DNA from: Echiichthys vipera
Taxonomy: Eukaryota; Chordata; Actinopteri; Perciformes; Trachinidae
Direction: 5' to 3'
Length of the DNA: 64,000 nt
Assembly: GCA_963691815.1 (NCBI GenBank)
Contig: OY829662.1
Location: 13,988,241-14,052,240, forward strand
The position numbers were made by a program, and so were the translations under genes. The notes under the pieces are model-generated. The model ran no database searches and had not been told where the DNA came from. It saw only the letters and a list, made by a program, of their open reading frames with translations. Of the stretch, positions 27,568 through 38,585 are shown piece after piece. The stretch's first letter is position 1; every line of letters starts with the position of its first letter.

Positions 27568-29277
27568 TGTCCTGACTTTGGTACATTTTATGTGTTACTA
27601 AAAGAAGGTGTTGTGGTTAAAGTTTGACATTTGGAGGTGAAAGCTGATAGAGGTGGTTGGAGGGTAATAATTTACCCTCATGAGGGCAAAAATAGAGCCT
27701 GAGGTTTGCTTAATTAACCGAGACATTTCTCCGGAGTACAGACAGATGATCTTCATGGCAACCATGCTTGCATTTCATTTTGTCTTTACTTTACTTTTTT
27801 TATTCTAAAATAAGTCAGTTAAGGATTATTGTCAGAAGGCTGCAGATTGTCCCCTGTTTGCAAAACAACTGAATTTGTCAAAAAACTCAAAACTAAAGAG
27901 ACAAGCCAAACTGATTCAAAATACATGGATTAAAACTGTATTTCCCTGTCCCAATTAGTAGGTTAATCTTGTCCAATAGTCATGACCAAATGAGTTTTAT
28001 CTTAGTACAATCATTTTTTTGGCGATTCATCCTCTGAATGCTCTAGATTGAGGCTGTGATTTCCCTAGAGGCCACAACAGGTCATTTTACACAGTGAAGT
28101 CAAGTTTCAAAAATGGCTATGGAGACTAACATCATCACACATGAATACAATTTGGCTCATTGAATCCACAAGAGTCTCAGCTTTCCAGTCAGACCCCATT
28201 AAAGTAACCTCAAGACAGTTTAGGGACCCCAGAATGCATACTACTAAAATACACCATTTTAGATTAGGTCAACACTTTTACACTGTACTTCATGAGAAAG
28301 ACCACATCTCCTAAATATGGAACGTAATTTAGTCACCCTCCTGACAAGCTAGCACAACACGATTGGTACCAATGGATCCTTTTTATCATCTAGTTACATG
28401 TGATACCAACCAATTACAAACTCTAGCTTTGGAACCAAGCACACTGCAGTCTCTGATAGACAAAAAGTCTTTGGGTTGTCAGAACGTTGAGATGTTAATA
28501 ATTGTTTTTATTTTTAAAGATGCTGAAATGAAATTTAGGTGTGCTTGAGCACAAGCACTTTGAAGTCTGGCCTCGGGTTACTTTTTTATAGTCTTGCTCG
28601 TACCTTGTTGGACTGCATTGTCTTGGACTCAGCTACTGAGAATTGGTCAAGTTGTTCCTGGCTGCTAATTCATGTTCAGTAGTATTGACATTACTTGTTT
28701 TAATGCTCAGTTCACAGTGAGTTGAATTATGAAATTAATTTAAATGTGTTAAAATGTGTGTGTTTTTATAGATTCCGGGACCGTATTCACCATTCTACAC
28801 CAGGAGTGATCACAGCTGTAATTTGTACCTTCACCTCAAATAGTGTCTTGCTGAGTGTCAAACATGGTTAATAGTTCTTATTCAGTGTATTTTTAACATA
28901 ACAAGCTGAATGAGAATGGTTACATTTGCTTAGTTTTACATTCAAACTTTACTGCTTTCAAGTGTTTGTATGAGCTTTTAGCACAACTGAGTTGGACACT
29001 GTCTTAACTTAAATGAAACTTGTGGTAAATAATCAACCGATAAGTCCATTTTTCACACCCAGAGTTGAGCGCTCCTCAAGTCATTTGCTGATAGCCCAGG
29101 GCACAGAGTGACCTATGCTGCCTGCTCAAACATGAAGGATTCAGCTCAACAAACAAGTCTAAGAGTCTTTTACATTTTAGCCACATGTAATGAGTCAAAT
29201 TCTTCCCCTCCCGCACACCTGGTAATACGATTGTCATCCTAACATGCTTTTTCCATCTTGTCTCTGTCTTCTTACAG
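27568..29277 (+). other. kcnj16 upstream region
   Basis: Non-coding. It ends in a pyrimidine-rich splice acceptor (TCTTCTTACAG, ending at 29277) 25 bp before the kcnj16 ATG, so at least one non-coding 5' exon lies upstream. I could not place that exon. Confidence 0.6.
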
Positions 29278-29302
29278 CTAACTGCAAGGCAGCGTTGTCA
29301 CA

Positions 29303-30451
29303 ATGAGCAGAGAGACGGGCGAGCAGGTCATCATTGATACCGGCTACACTACAATCCACACACTGGACAGGAACAATGGGGGCAAGCGGCTGCAATACAT
29401 GCAGAAAGATGGGAGGTTCCCTGTGGTTTTCCAGAAGGCCCCAGGACACTGGAGCCCATACTTTATGGATATCTTCACCACTCTTGTGGAGATCCGATGG
29501 AGGGTGATGCTCCTCGTCTTTTCCCTCTCTTACATTCTCTCTTGGCTCTTTTTCGGTCTCTGTTATTGGCTCATTGCGTATGTACACGGTGACGTCGACG
29601 ATGCAGAAAACACACCCTGCGTTGACAATGTGCGTAGTTTTACTGGAGCCTTTATGTTCTCAATGGAGACCCAGGCGACTATTGGTTATGGCTTTAGGGG
29701 GATGACTGAGAACTGCATTGTGGCTATTATTGTGGTAACAGTTCAAGATGTATTTAGCTGCCTCATTGACACCATCGTCATTGGTATTGTTGTTGCTAAA
29801 ATGGCATCTGCTCGAAAGAGAGCTCAGACGGTTGGTTTTAGCAGCTGTGCGGTGGTCAACCTGCGAGACGGGGTGCCGTGTCTGTCATGGCGACTTGGGG
29901 ATTTCCGGGGCAATCACATCCTGGAGGGCGTCATCAAGGCCACGTTAGTACGCTATGTGAAACAGCCACTAGGGTTTATTGTGATGTCATACCAGGACCT
30001 GCACATTCAGAACCGAGACATTGTCCTTGCCACACCAGCCACCATTATCCACAAGCTGGAACCTGGCAGCCCCCTCTACAGCCTGGGCCCTGATGACCTG
30101 TTTGGGGAAGACTTTGAGCTGGTTGTGTCTTTCACCTATACCGGTGACTCCACTGGTATGCTCCACCAGACTCGAACCTCCTACACACCAGCAGACATCC
30201 GCTGGGGCCAGCGCTTCCAGGACATGCTGAAAGTGGGCAAGAGACACTATAAGGTCGACTACGCCCTGTTCAATGTGACCACGTGGGTGCCGGGGCCCCT
30301 GCTCAGCGCAGAGGAGTTTCATAGGAGCGGATGTCCTGTTGAGTGCAGTCAGTCACACGGCCATCTCTTTGAATCAGTCAAGAGAAACGGACACAGTTGC
30401 CAGGCGAATCCTGACATCATTGAAGAGGTGATGCAGCAGACTTGCTTGTAG
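29303..30451 (+). CDS. kcnj16: Kir5.1 inward-rectifier potassium channel subunit
   Basis: A single coding exon of 382 codons plus stop; human Kir5.1 has 418 aa. The N-terminal cytoplasmic segment reaches about residue 60, with the slide helix 'MDIFTTLVEIRWR'. M1 is about 67-92 and the pore loop carries TIGYGF at 126-131. M2 is about 140-166, and the cytoplasmic PIP2-binding start is 'ARKRAQT' (170-176). The segment 'YTGDSTG' (279-285) matches human Kir5.1. The extracellular cysteine pair is C106 and C138. Kir5.1 usually works as a partner of Kir4.1 or Kir4.2 in kidney, glia and inner ear, giving pH-sensitive channels (family knowledge). It lies 5 kb upstream of kcnj2 in the same orientation, as in human. 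Oddities: A125 replaces the usual Thr in [10 protein letters not shown]156 occupies the rectification position where human has Asn, and the C-terminus is short with no PDZ ligand. Confidence 0.93.
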   Translation: MSRETGEQVIIDTGYTTIHTLDRNNGGKRLQYMQKDGRFPVVFQKAPGHWSPYFMDIFTTLVEIRWRVMLLVFSLSYILSWLFFGLCYWLIAYVHGDVDDAENTPCVDNVRSFTGAFMFSMETQATIGYGFRGMTENCIVAIIVVTVQDVFSCLIDTIVIGIVVAKMASARKRAQTVGFSSCAVVNLRDGVPCLSWRLGDFRGNHILEGVIKATLVRYVKQPLGFIVMSYQDLHIQNRDIVLATPATIIHKLEPGSPLYSLGPDDLFGEDFELVVSFTYTGDSTGMLHQTRTSYTPADIRWGQRFQDMLKVGKRHYKVDYALFNVTTWVPGPLLSAEEFHRSGCPVECSQSHGHLFESVKRNGHSCQANPDIIEEVMQQTCL

Positions 30452-30710
30452 GGTTATATAGGGTGGACTTGATGAAGGACAGTGTGATAAGATTGTGTAA
30501 ATATATTTATATGTGACTTTATACACATGGTTTATAACATGTTTTTAATACTTTAGAGCAGACGTTTTCAAAAGATGTGATGATGTGGTTCTCTCCTCAA
30601 ACAAAGTTTGGAAATTTTACTTCCTTAGTTTCTCTCAGTTCTTGGTTGTCTATGGGATCATGATTATGTTAGTTGCTTCCATAGACTCTCTAGCTGTTTG
30701 TTAAAGAGTT

Positions 30711-31374
30711 AATTCTGGCGCAAAATCATCCCATTGCCTTTTTTGGCACTAACATACATCAAATAAGCCATCGAGACAGTTTTTTTGTGTAACAACTACT
30801 AATGGAGAAATCCGAGAGAGTCACTAACAGCCAAATGTGGCTAACACTGATTATCTCGGGGCAGTATGATGAATTTATTTCTTTTTTAACCACTAATACT
30901 GCTCAAAATAACACCAAAGCTCCGCAGTAGCATGATATGTATCCCTACACATAAAACAAAGCATCAATGGGCTCTTTCCTTTTGGTTTTCATTTGGTAAT
31001 GGACTTGAATGAACTTTACTACGAGAGGAGCTGGTACCGGGGCCAGCAGGTAAGTCTTTAAAACACACTTTTAATAAACTCTGAGTTAACAAACTACGTT
31101 GTTGGTGCTTCGTTTTATGTGTAGGGACTCTTATCATGCTACTGCAGAGGTTTGGTGTCATTTTGAGCAGTATTAGTGGTTAAAAAAGACGTTTTAATGC
31201 CTTCACTGTACTGCCCAGACTTAATCAATGTTAGCCACGTCTGGCTGTTAGCGACTCTTCCAGATTTCTCCGTTAATAGTTGTTACACAAAAAAAAGTGT
31301 CTTGATGGCTTTTTTGATGTATGTTTGTGCCGAAAAAGATCCTGGGATGATTTTGCACCAGAATACTTTAACCG
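30711..31374. mobile_element. Fold-back element with arms of about 260 bp
   Basis: The left arm 30711-30968 and right arm 31102-31374 are imperfect reverse complements, with ends 'ATTCTGGCGCAAAATCATCC' and 'GGATGATTTTGCACCAGAAT'. A 133-bp loop (30969-31101) carries an AATAAA (31073-31078) and a donor-like AG/GTAAGT. This is the structure of a long-TIR MITE or fold-back transposon without transposase. No convincing target-site duplication was found, and the superfamily is not assigned. The 138-aa open frame at 31176-31592 overlaps the right arm and is not a gene. The element sits 260 bp past the kcnj16 stop, so it may be within the kcnj16 3' UTR. Confidence 0.85.
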
Positions 31375-32113
31375 CTGTTAAAGCTGTCTCCATGAAAAGG
31401 TATGTCCCATGGCATTTAATAGTGTCTGACCCTAGGAAAGTGGGAAAGACAGTTAAAATTTCCAATTTATATCAAATTACTATATCTCTGAATTGTCTCT
31501 GGAACCAAATCACACCCATTTGGACTATTCTATGTGATCTCCTTTTCATAACAAATGTAACAACTAATGTTTTATGTTTTCTCTTCCATTGACTGGGCCT
31601 CAGGTAAATAAAATGAATGACCTAGATGTAAGACAAATAAAAGTTGTCTTTGTAAAACAATGAAACAATAGATAGTAATAGTGTTAAATGTGATGCCAGC
31701 GCTTGTCTTGTTTATCCTCTTTGCAGCTCTACACCGCCACCTTGTGTTCACTGAGTGCACACAATATCACTCCAACAGTGGTGACACATATTTCCCAATA
31801 AAAGTAGGTCGTAGTCTACTCCACACTACTCAGAATATTTTCTCTAGTTTGGGCAGAAAGGGTTAAACACTTCTAGGGACATACACTCCAATTAAAGTTA
31901 ACGGTTTGACAACTTCCGCCAATCACATACAGATTTGTAGCCAATCTGGCCATGTTTTGCACTCAAACTGACGCTGATTATTGTTTCCTGTTACAATGTC
32001 ATGTTTGTAGCGTCCCTTTGGGAAAAGGGAGTTTGGCTCCCTTCGTCTTCCCTTGACAGATAATGTAAACCCTCCATGTGGGCTCGGACTCTCAAACAAG
32101 CGCTGCAGCTTTC
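31375..32113. other. Intergenic between the fold-back element and the kcnj2 promoter
   Basis: Non-coding. AATAAA hexamers occur near 31.61, 31.63 and 31.80 kb and could serve kcnj16. No exon is supported. Confidence 0.5.
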
Positions 32114-32165
32114 TATTGGCCTCCACTGACACAGGGGGGCGGGGATAGACACACGTGTTTTAAAG
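32114..32165 (+). promoter_or_regulatory. kcnj2: kcnj2 core promoter
   Basis: Within 52 bp are an inverted CCAAT box (ATTGG, 32114-32118), a GC box (GGGGGCGGGG, 32135-32144) and a TATA-like GTTTTAAAG. They have the usual order and spacing ahead of a non-coding exon with a consensus donor. Motif-based inference. Confidence 0.6.
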
Positions 32166-32362
32166 TCTGTCTTTGCGACGACTAACATCTTCTTCAGTAT
32201 TGCTGTGGAGGGTTATGGCAGACTTTGCAACACTTGACGGGAAGCTAAGTGAAAAATAATAACACATCGGCAAAAAGGAACAGGGGCGCAGTGTGCATAT
32301 GTGGCGCATATGGGACTTATTACAACAAGGACACGGCAGATCTGCACCGCAAGGACCAACAG
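32166..32362 (+). other. kcnj2: kcnj2 non-coding exon 1 (5' UTR) with uORF
   Basis: The exon ends CAACAG/GTATGT at 32362, a strong donor. The matching acceptor is GCCACAG ending at 35247, giving a 2.9-kb intron. A non-coding exon followed by a single coding exon is the KCNJ2 arrangement. A 14-codon upstream ORF runs from ATG 32215 to TAA 32259, and another ATG follows near 32.30 kb, so translation may be damped. The 5' edge is approximate. Confidence 0.55.
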
Positions 32363-35247
32363 GTATGTGCAATAAGCGGGGAAGATTTATATTTAATTAC
32401 AAAAGTGTTGTGGAAATATAGTTCAACTCTGCAACAACTAATGTAGGCCTATAGACTTACTGCAAGAAAGCTAAAAGGGATGTCCTATAATAAGTTTAAT
32501 TTTAATTTCAATTATTTATTTATTATTATTATAAATCCTAATAATATTATACGTTGATTTTTCTGCCATCGCAGACTGCAGGATGTCGACTTGCCCCTGC
32601 CTCATTGAACTAAACTGCATGAGCTGGATTTTATAATAGTTACCCTGTTGAGTAAACATTATAAATATGACTTTAATACAAATATGTGAAATCACTACAC
32701 ACATATAAATATGCTTCTCTTATTAAACTATAGGTGGTGTAAAAGCTTATAACAAAATATGCTGTCTGCTGAATAATTGGCCATAGTTATTGATTGGTAT
32801 AATAACAAATAGAGCAGCTTTATGTAACTAGTTTCCATCTGCCTCAGCTGTTAGCTCTAATTGAGAACACATGCAAAACAAACAAATCACAGGTAGTGCA
32901 GCCTCTGGAAGCCTTGGTCTGTCACCACACACACCTACCTGAAGTAATTAGTGATGTGATTGTGAGCAGATAACAGCTCACTGATAAATAACCCATTTTG
33001 CAACGAGAGGAGGAGAGAGGGACCTCAGTCAGGCTGGGATATAATTCAATACGATAATTTATCAGATTTCAATGGAATTCTTTCGTAATTAAATAATCTA
33101 TCGAGATATTGTGATATGCCATTACATTTTGTGTGCCATTGTCAGTGTATAGATGGAACAAAAATATATTTTTCTCTTTAATTTCATCGTTATGTTCATT
33201 TGGCACTAAATTTCTCAATTAAAAGAAAAAGTACTCGGTGCCTTTCATTTGTTATGTATTACATCCACACAGGAGGATGCAAAATATGTTTTAACATGTG
33301 GTTATTTCATGTAGACTATTTATTTATTAAATTACCAGAAAACATGCTATATCGTGATGTATAGAGTTAACAAGATAACAACCAATATAGATATATATCG
33401 GGACAGAATATTTTGGCTATATTGCTCAGCCCAAGACACTGTTTACTGCAGGTTGCTTTATAAAGAAGTATCACACAAATTCATTCATCCATTCATTCAA
33501 CCTTCATTTAATCTGGAGGAATCACTGAGGGCGTGCTCTCATTTCCAGTGATACCAAGTGAGTAGGATTAAAATATATACACACAAGGAAATTAACAACC
33601 GCTAAATCAAAGAATCAGATAACAACAGAACATAATTGGAAATTATAACATACAAGAACGGAGTAGTTTGTAACCATGGTTTGAAACTGACCTATAGGTA
33701 CAATTGTGTCAAGTTCTAATGTTTATTTTAAAATGTTCCAAGAGTGTGCAGCACAAAAACTAAAATCAGTTTTCCCCAAATTTGTGTTTGCATGTGGAAG
33801 CTCAAGCATTAGCCAATCACTTGAATAAGTCAAATAATGCCCTCTCTCTGATCTTTACTTCTCTCCAACGATGTCTAAAGCATCTATGTTGTTTCACCTC
33901 GCCAAATTGTGTAACCTGAATAAACGAATGACCTGCAAGAGGTAAACTGGAGATTTTACTTGTATTAAGTTTCCAGTGGTAAGTCTTTCTTACAAAAACA
34001 TATACATGATATTTGAAAAAAACTATCAATTAATAGATGGATACAGTGTTATCAGTGAAATGTAAAAAATTATGTTTAATGTAATAAACTATTACATTAA
34101 ACATAATTATTTGGCATCATTTGAGCTGAAAATTAATTGAGCCCCATATTCCCAGTACTGTGCGTGACTGGTTGCTATTTCTAGTCGATCCATCAGTGAC
34201 ATCATCAGTTGAGGAAAACAAAGATGATGCAGGGGGATTAAGATCCACGTCCTGCACATCTTATCCCCACATGACTTGTGAACACTTTCAGAGCAGTTGA
34301 ATACTTAGATAATGATGGAATAAAAACAAGAAGTTCCCTTTTTGCCATCTGCACTGTTGTAAAAATTAAATCAAAGATATTTTATTCAGAATACTTACTG
34401 AAAATATCCCCTAGACTTTATGGATCTTTTCACTTTGACACAATAGTTACCCACGGATGAGACCATTACAAAAGTGGAGGTGGAGAGTTATTTTTGGCAC
34501 TAGCAGAGCATGTCTGGTTGACTATGGCCTTTTGTAGCCCGTGGTGTTGCATTTTAATGGACCTCTCAGGCCACACATACCGAGTCAATAGCTTTTGTAA
34601 TTTAGCTGCCCTTGTTGTTCTATTACACACGATGCAAGGTTACTGTTGATTTCTGAGAAACACACCCATCCTCTCTGAAATGCTGCATGGTTCTTGTTCC
34701 GTGATGATGTGGTACGAACTGTAGTTGTGAATTAGTTTAGGCTATGCTTATTCATGCTTCATTTCAACTGTGCACTTGATTCATGAGATTAACTATCATT
34801 AAATGTTATTTTTTTAAATGCATGCATGTTATAACATTGCCTTCTAACTTCAGTATATGCAGAGTTTAACCATCTGCACAAAGCTGCCACTTGTGTCTTG
34901 CTTCCAGTTGCTTACTGGATTTACATGAACTTGATCTGTAATTTGACTCAGGTCCCCATGGACTGACCTGTCTAATTAATACTTACATTAAGCAGGGCAC
35001 ACATCTTTTCCCACTTTGTCAGCAAAGTGCTTGAATAATATTTTTTGTCCATCCCTGATAATGCATGTACAATGCATTCCCTGTGCTTTCTGTTTGTATA
35101 TTGTCTAAATGTATCCAAAAATAGCACAGCTAACTTTGAGTGGACACTGCATTATTTAGACAGCAAGTAACCACATACACTGATCTATTTCTGTTTCCTG
35201 CCAATTACTTTAACACTGTATTTACTCTCTGTCTGTAATTGCCACAG
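32363..35247 (+). other. kcnj2 intron 1 (inferred)
   Basis: A/T-rich intronic sequence with no supported exon. It contains a perfect 19-bp inverted repeat with a 3-nt loop at 34068-34108. Confidence 0.5.
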
Positions 35248-35489
35248 CCTACTTCACTGATGAGGTCCAAAGCAGCCGTGAGATAGGAGTGACCTGCCCT
35301 CACCAAAGGTGCACAGCACGCCTGCAGAAGCACGGGCCCGCTCTCCCCTTTAGCCTGCAGGAACTGTTTCCCACATTTTCGTCTTGAGATTGGTCCTGGG
35401 ATCATTCAAAACTGTTTCTCCAACGCTTCTACCAAAAACTTAGACTGTTTTCCAAAGCAGAATCGGCCCAGCCCTCCCAGGCGGAAGTA

Positions 35490-36806
35490 ATGGGGAGTGT
35501 GCGAGGCCACCGTTACAGCATTGTGTCCTCTGAGGAAGACGGCATGAAGCTGGCCGCTATTGCTGTCCCGAATGGCTACGGAAATGGCAATGTCAACAAG
35601 GTGCCAACAGAGCCCCGACAACAGAGCCGCTTTGTCAGGAAGGATGGCCACTGCAATGTGCAGTTTATCAATATGAGTGAGAAAGGCCAGCGGTACCTGG
35701 CAGATATCTTCACTACCTGCGTGGACATCCGCTGGCGCTGGATGCTGCTCGTATTCTGCCTTTCTTTCCTGCTGTCGTGGTTGTTTTTTGGCTTTGCCTT
35801 CTGGGTAGTGGCCCTCTCTTACGGAGATTTAGACAATGAGACTCAGATTTGTGTTTCCAATGTGGACAGCTTTACTGCTGCCTTCTTGTTCTCAGTGGAG
35901 ACCCAAACCACTATTGGCTATGGTTATCGCTATGTAACAGAGGAGTGCCCTGTTGCCGTCTTTATGGTTGTCTTCCAAAGCATTGTGGGCTGCATTATCG
36001 ATGCTTTCATCATTGGCGCTGTCATGGCCAAGATGGCCAAGCCCAAAAAAAGGAATGAGACACTGGTTTTCAGCCATTATGCTACAGTGGCCATGAGGGA
36101 TGGTAAACTTTGCCTGATGTGGCGTGTCGGGAACCTGAGGAAGAGTCACCTGGTGGAGGCTCACGTCAGGGCCCAGCTACTCAAGTCCCGCACCACTGCA
36201 GAGGGAGAGTTCATCCCTCTGGATCAGGTAGACATTGACGTAGGTTTCGATAGTGGCATTGACAGAATCTTCCTGGTGTCTCCAATCACCATTGTGCATG
36301 AGATTGATGAGGACAGCCCATTCTATGAGATGAACAAACAGGAGTTGGAGACGTCAGAGTTTGAGATCGTAGTCATTCTGGAGGGCATGGTGGAGGCCAC
36401 AGCCATGACCACTCAGTGCCGGAGCTCCTACGTGGCCAGCGAGATCCTCTGGGGCTACCGCTTTGAGCCGGTGCTCTTCGAAGAAAAGAACTACTACAAA
36501 GTGGACTACTCTCGCTTTGAGAACACGTATGAGGTGCCCAGCACGCCCACCTGCAGTGCCAGGGAACTAGCCGAGAAGAAATCAAACACCTCCAGCTTGA
36601 GGAACTCCTTTTGCTATGAGAATGAGGTGGCTCTCGAAAAAGTCGAAATGGAGGAGGAGTTTGAGGAAGAGGAAGTCACAGAGATGAGAGGTGTTGAGGT
36701 CTGTGCACTCGAGGACACAAACACAGATGTGGTGTCAGAATCTGAATGCAACCTGGACTCTTTGCCTTTAGAATCAAGGCCTTTGACAGCCGAATCAGAA
36801 ATATGA
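35490..36806 (+). CDS. kcnj2: Kir2.1 inward-rectifier potassium channel
   Basis: A single coding exon, 438 aa (human 427). The N-terminus '[14 protein letters not shown]' and segment '[11 protein letters not shown]' are diagnostic of Kir2.1. M1 is about 84-109, the selectivity filter TIGYGY 141-146, and M2 about 154-180 with the rectification Asp D171. The PIP2 cluster is 'KPKKRNE' (184-190), the ER-export signal FCYENEV 374-380, and the C-terminal PDZ ligand SEI. Kir2.1 sets resting potential and late repolarisation in muscle and heart; human mutations cause Andersen-Tawil syndrome and long- or short-QT changes. The C-terminal tail is longer and more acidic than in human (Glu-rich, 387-396). 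Oddities: Y148 replaces the human extracellular C149, while the disulfide pair (C121, C153) is kept. N116-E-T creates an extracellular N-glycosylation sequon. Which teleost duplicate (a or b) it is cannot be told from the window. Confidence 0.97.
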   Translation: MGSVRGHRYSIVSSEEDGMKLAAIAVPNGYGNGNVNKVPTEPRQQSRFVRKDGHCNVQFINMSEKGQRYLADIFTTCVDIRWRWMLLVFCLSFLLSWLFFGFAFWVVALSYGDLDNETQICVSNVDSFTAAFLFSVETQTTIGYGYRYVTEECPVAVFMVVFQSIVGCIIDAFIIGAVMAKMAKPKKRNETLVFSHYATVAMRDGKLCLMWRVGNLRKSHLVEAHVRAQLLKSRTTAEGEFIPLDQVDIDVGFDSGIDRIFLVSPITIVHEIDEDSPFYEMNKQELETSEFEIVVILEGMVEATAMTTQCRSSYVASEILWGYRFEPVLFEEKNYYKVDYSRFENTYEVPSTPTCSARELAEKKSNTSSLRNSFCYENEVALEKVEMEEEFEEEEVTEMRGVEVCALEDTNTDVVSESECNLDSLPLESRPLTAESEI

Positions 36807-38585
36807 CTGCAGGGCTGAAGAAGGGTTAAAACTAGCTTGAATTTGTTCCTCATGGCTGTTGTTTATAATGCATGACAGTTTTTAAAAGACTATGAATATA
36901 TGAAGTAAACTATGCATAAGCTCACACACAAGACACCACAGGAATACAGACATGTTATTTTGTTTAAGGTGAAAGTGGTGATAAATTACCTGGTTGCATG
37001 GAGCGAGAGGGATTAAATAGGTTAGATGCCTTCTCTTACATACTGTGCGGTCCACCCTTCTTAATGTAGCCTATTTTAGTAGAATAGCCAATTGGCTTCA
37101 GAAAAATTACAATGTTTGCCCATTTTGCATTGAGCATCCTGGGTATAATAGGTCTTTTTGAGGACTATACTGTATGCCATACATGGTTGTGACTAGCTAA
37201 TCGTATTAAATATTTATATTTAATTTAAATTAAAAAAAAAATGTTTTCAAATGCCACCCTAAATTTATATATTTTTAGTCCTTTTTAACATCAAGAATCT
37301 TGTTTTAAAGGCTAAACACATTTTGACCACCTGCCCAAAGGCTACTGTTTGTTAATGAGCTGGTCTCTTAGCTAAGTATATTTACGTACAGTCCTCTTCA
37401 GTGTGGTGGTCTTCGTGTCACTCTCATGGCGTGATGCTTGAAAAAAGAGATGCCTTGCACAGATTATGAGCACTAGTACAGTATGATCCTCAGCCCATCA
37501 TCTTGTCGAAGTATAGCATCTTTTGCAATGTGTGCCTTAATAACAAAGGTTTAAGTCCTTTTGGAGGCACTCTGAGCACACACTGCAATAGCTGTCATGG
37601 GAAGAAGAAAAAATAGGAAGAGGCGATTCACTGTGCAATATACTGCCACTCCTTGCAGGTTTTTCATGTTTTTATGTGCAATACAGGTCAGTGGTAGAAC
37701 ATGACGGGAAGCTCAACCCTGAGCCCAGGTTATGAATGTTGATGATAAGTGCTGCTATGTTAGAGGGAAATCTAAGAGCCAAAAATGTATTATTTGTCTT
37801 TCAAAGTATCCATTTTGAAGATTGTGGATGCAGCCTATATTGTTATTTCTAGATGTAGACGAGCATGAGTCTGTCAGTTTGTTTTTAAAGTACTTTAGTG
37901 CACTGTTTTTCTCCCCACCTCTTCCACACTCCACACCCCCATCAGCAGAAACAGTTAAATTACCAAAAGCCAAATGTGTACATATATATGAGACAACAGC
38001 CGTCACTTATCTGTTCGTTGATGTTGATTTAAAACCAGGACTTGGCTGATGAAGCATTGAACTACAGTAGTTGAGTTGATTTCGATGTAGTCTGCCTTTT
38101 ATTAACATTTATTAACATCAGTGTTCTTGACGTGGCAGATGTGCAGAATTTTGACACATGGTAGTTAACCCTCACACTTTTTTGTTATTTCTGAACGGAC
38201 TGTTGCTTTCTAAAGATCAAGTCTTCTGTTTATTATTTCAGTCACACACTTGACTTCAGTCTTACTCAAGATTGAGCTTTAATATTTGTTTTTTTAAAAC
38301 TGTGTATTGTGAAACACTCATACTTTGATCAGTGAAAGCCAGAATACTGTACGACTTCTCTGGTTAGGAAATCATTCAGTTCAAACATTTCATCTGTTCT
38401 CACATTAACACTACTTCTGTCTTAGGTCTATTTTTCTACCAGGGTCTTCCCACCTTCCTGCACAAACCAGAGACTGTACAGATTGTTTTTTATCTTTTGT
38501 AAATTATAATGCAAATACTGTATATTGAAATTGCAGTTGTTTAAAACAGTAAATGTCATTTTTTCAATAAAACCATTAAAATAAA
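36807..38585 (+). terminator. kcnj2: kcnj2 3' UTR and poly(A) signals
   Basis: A long A/T-rich 3' UTR ends with two AATAAA hexamers at 38566-38571 and 38580-38585. A 3' UTR of about 1.8 kb or more is usual for KCNJ2. Several TATTTAT/ATTTA-like motifs occur, for example near 37.2 kb. Confidence 0.65.

Noticed and set aside
31176..31592. 138-aa plus-strand frame after kcnj16
   Set aside because: It overlaps the right arm of the fold-back element; the reading frame is incidental.
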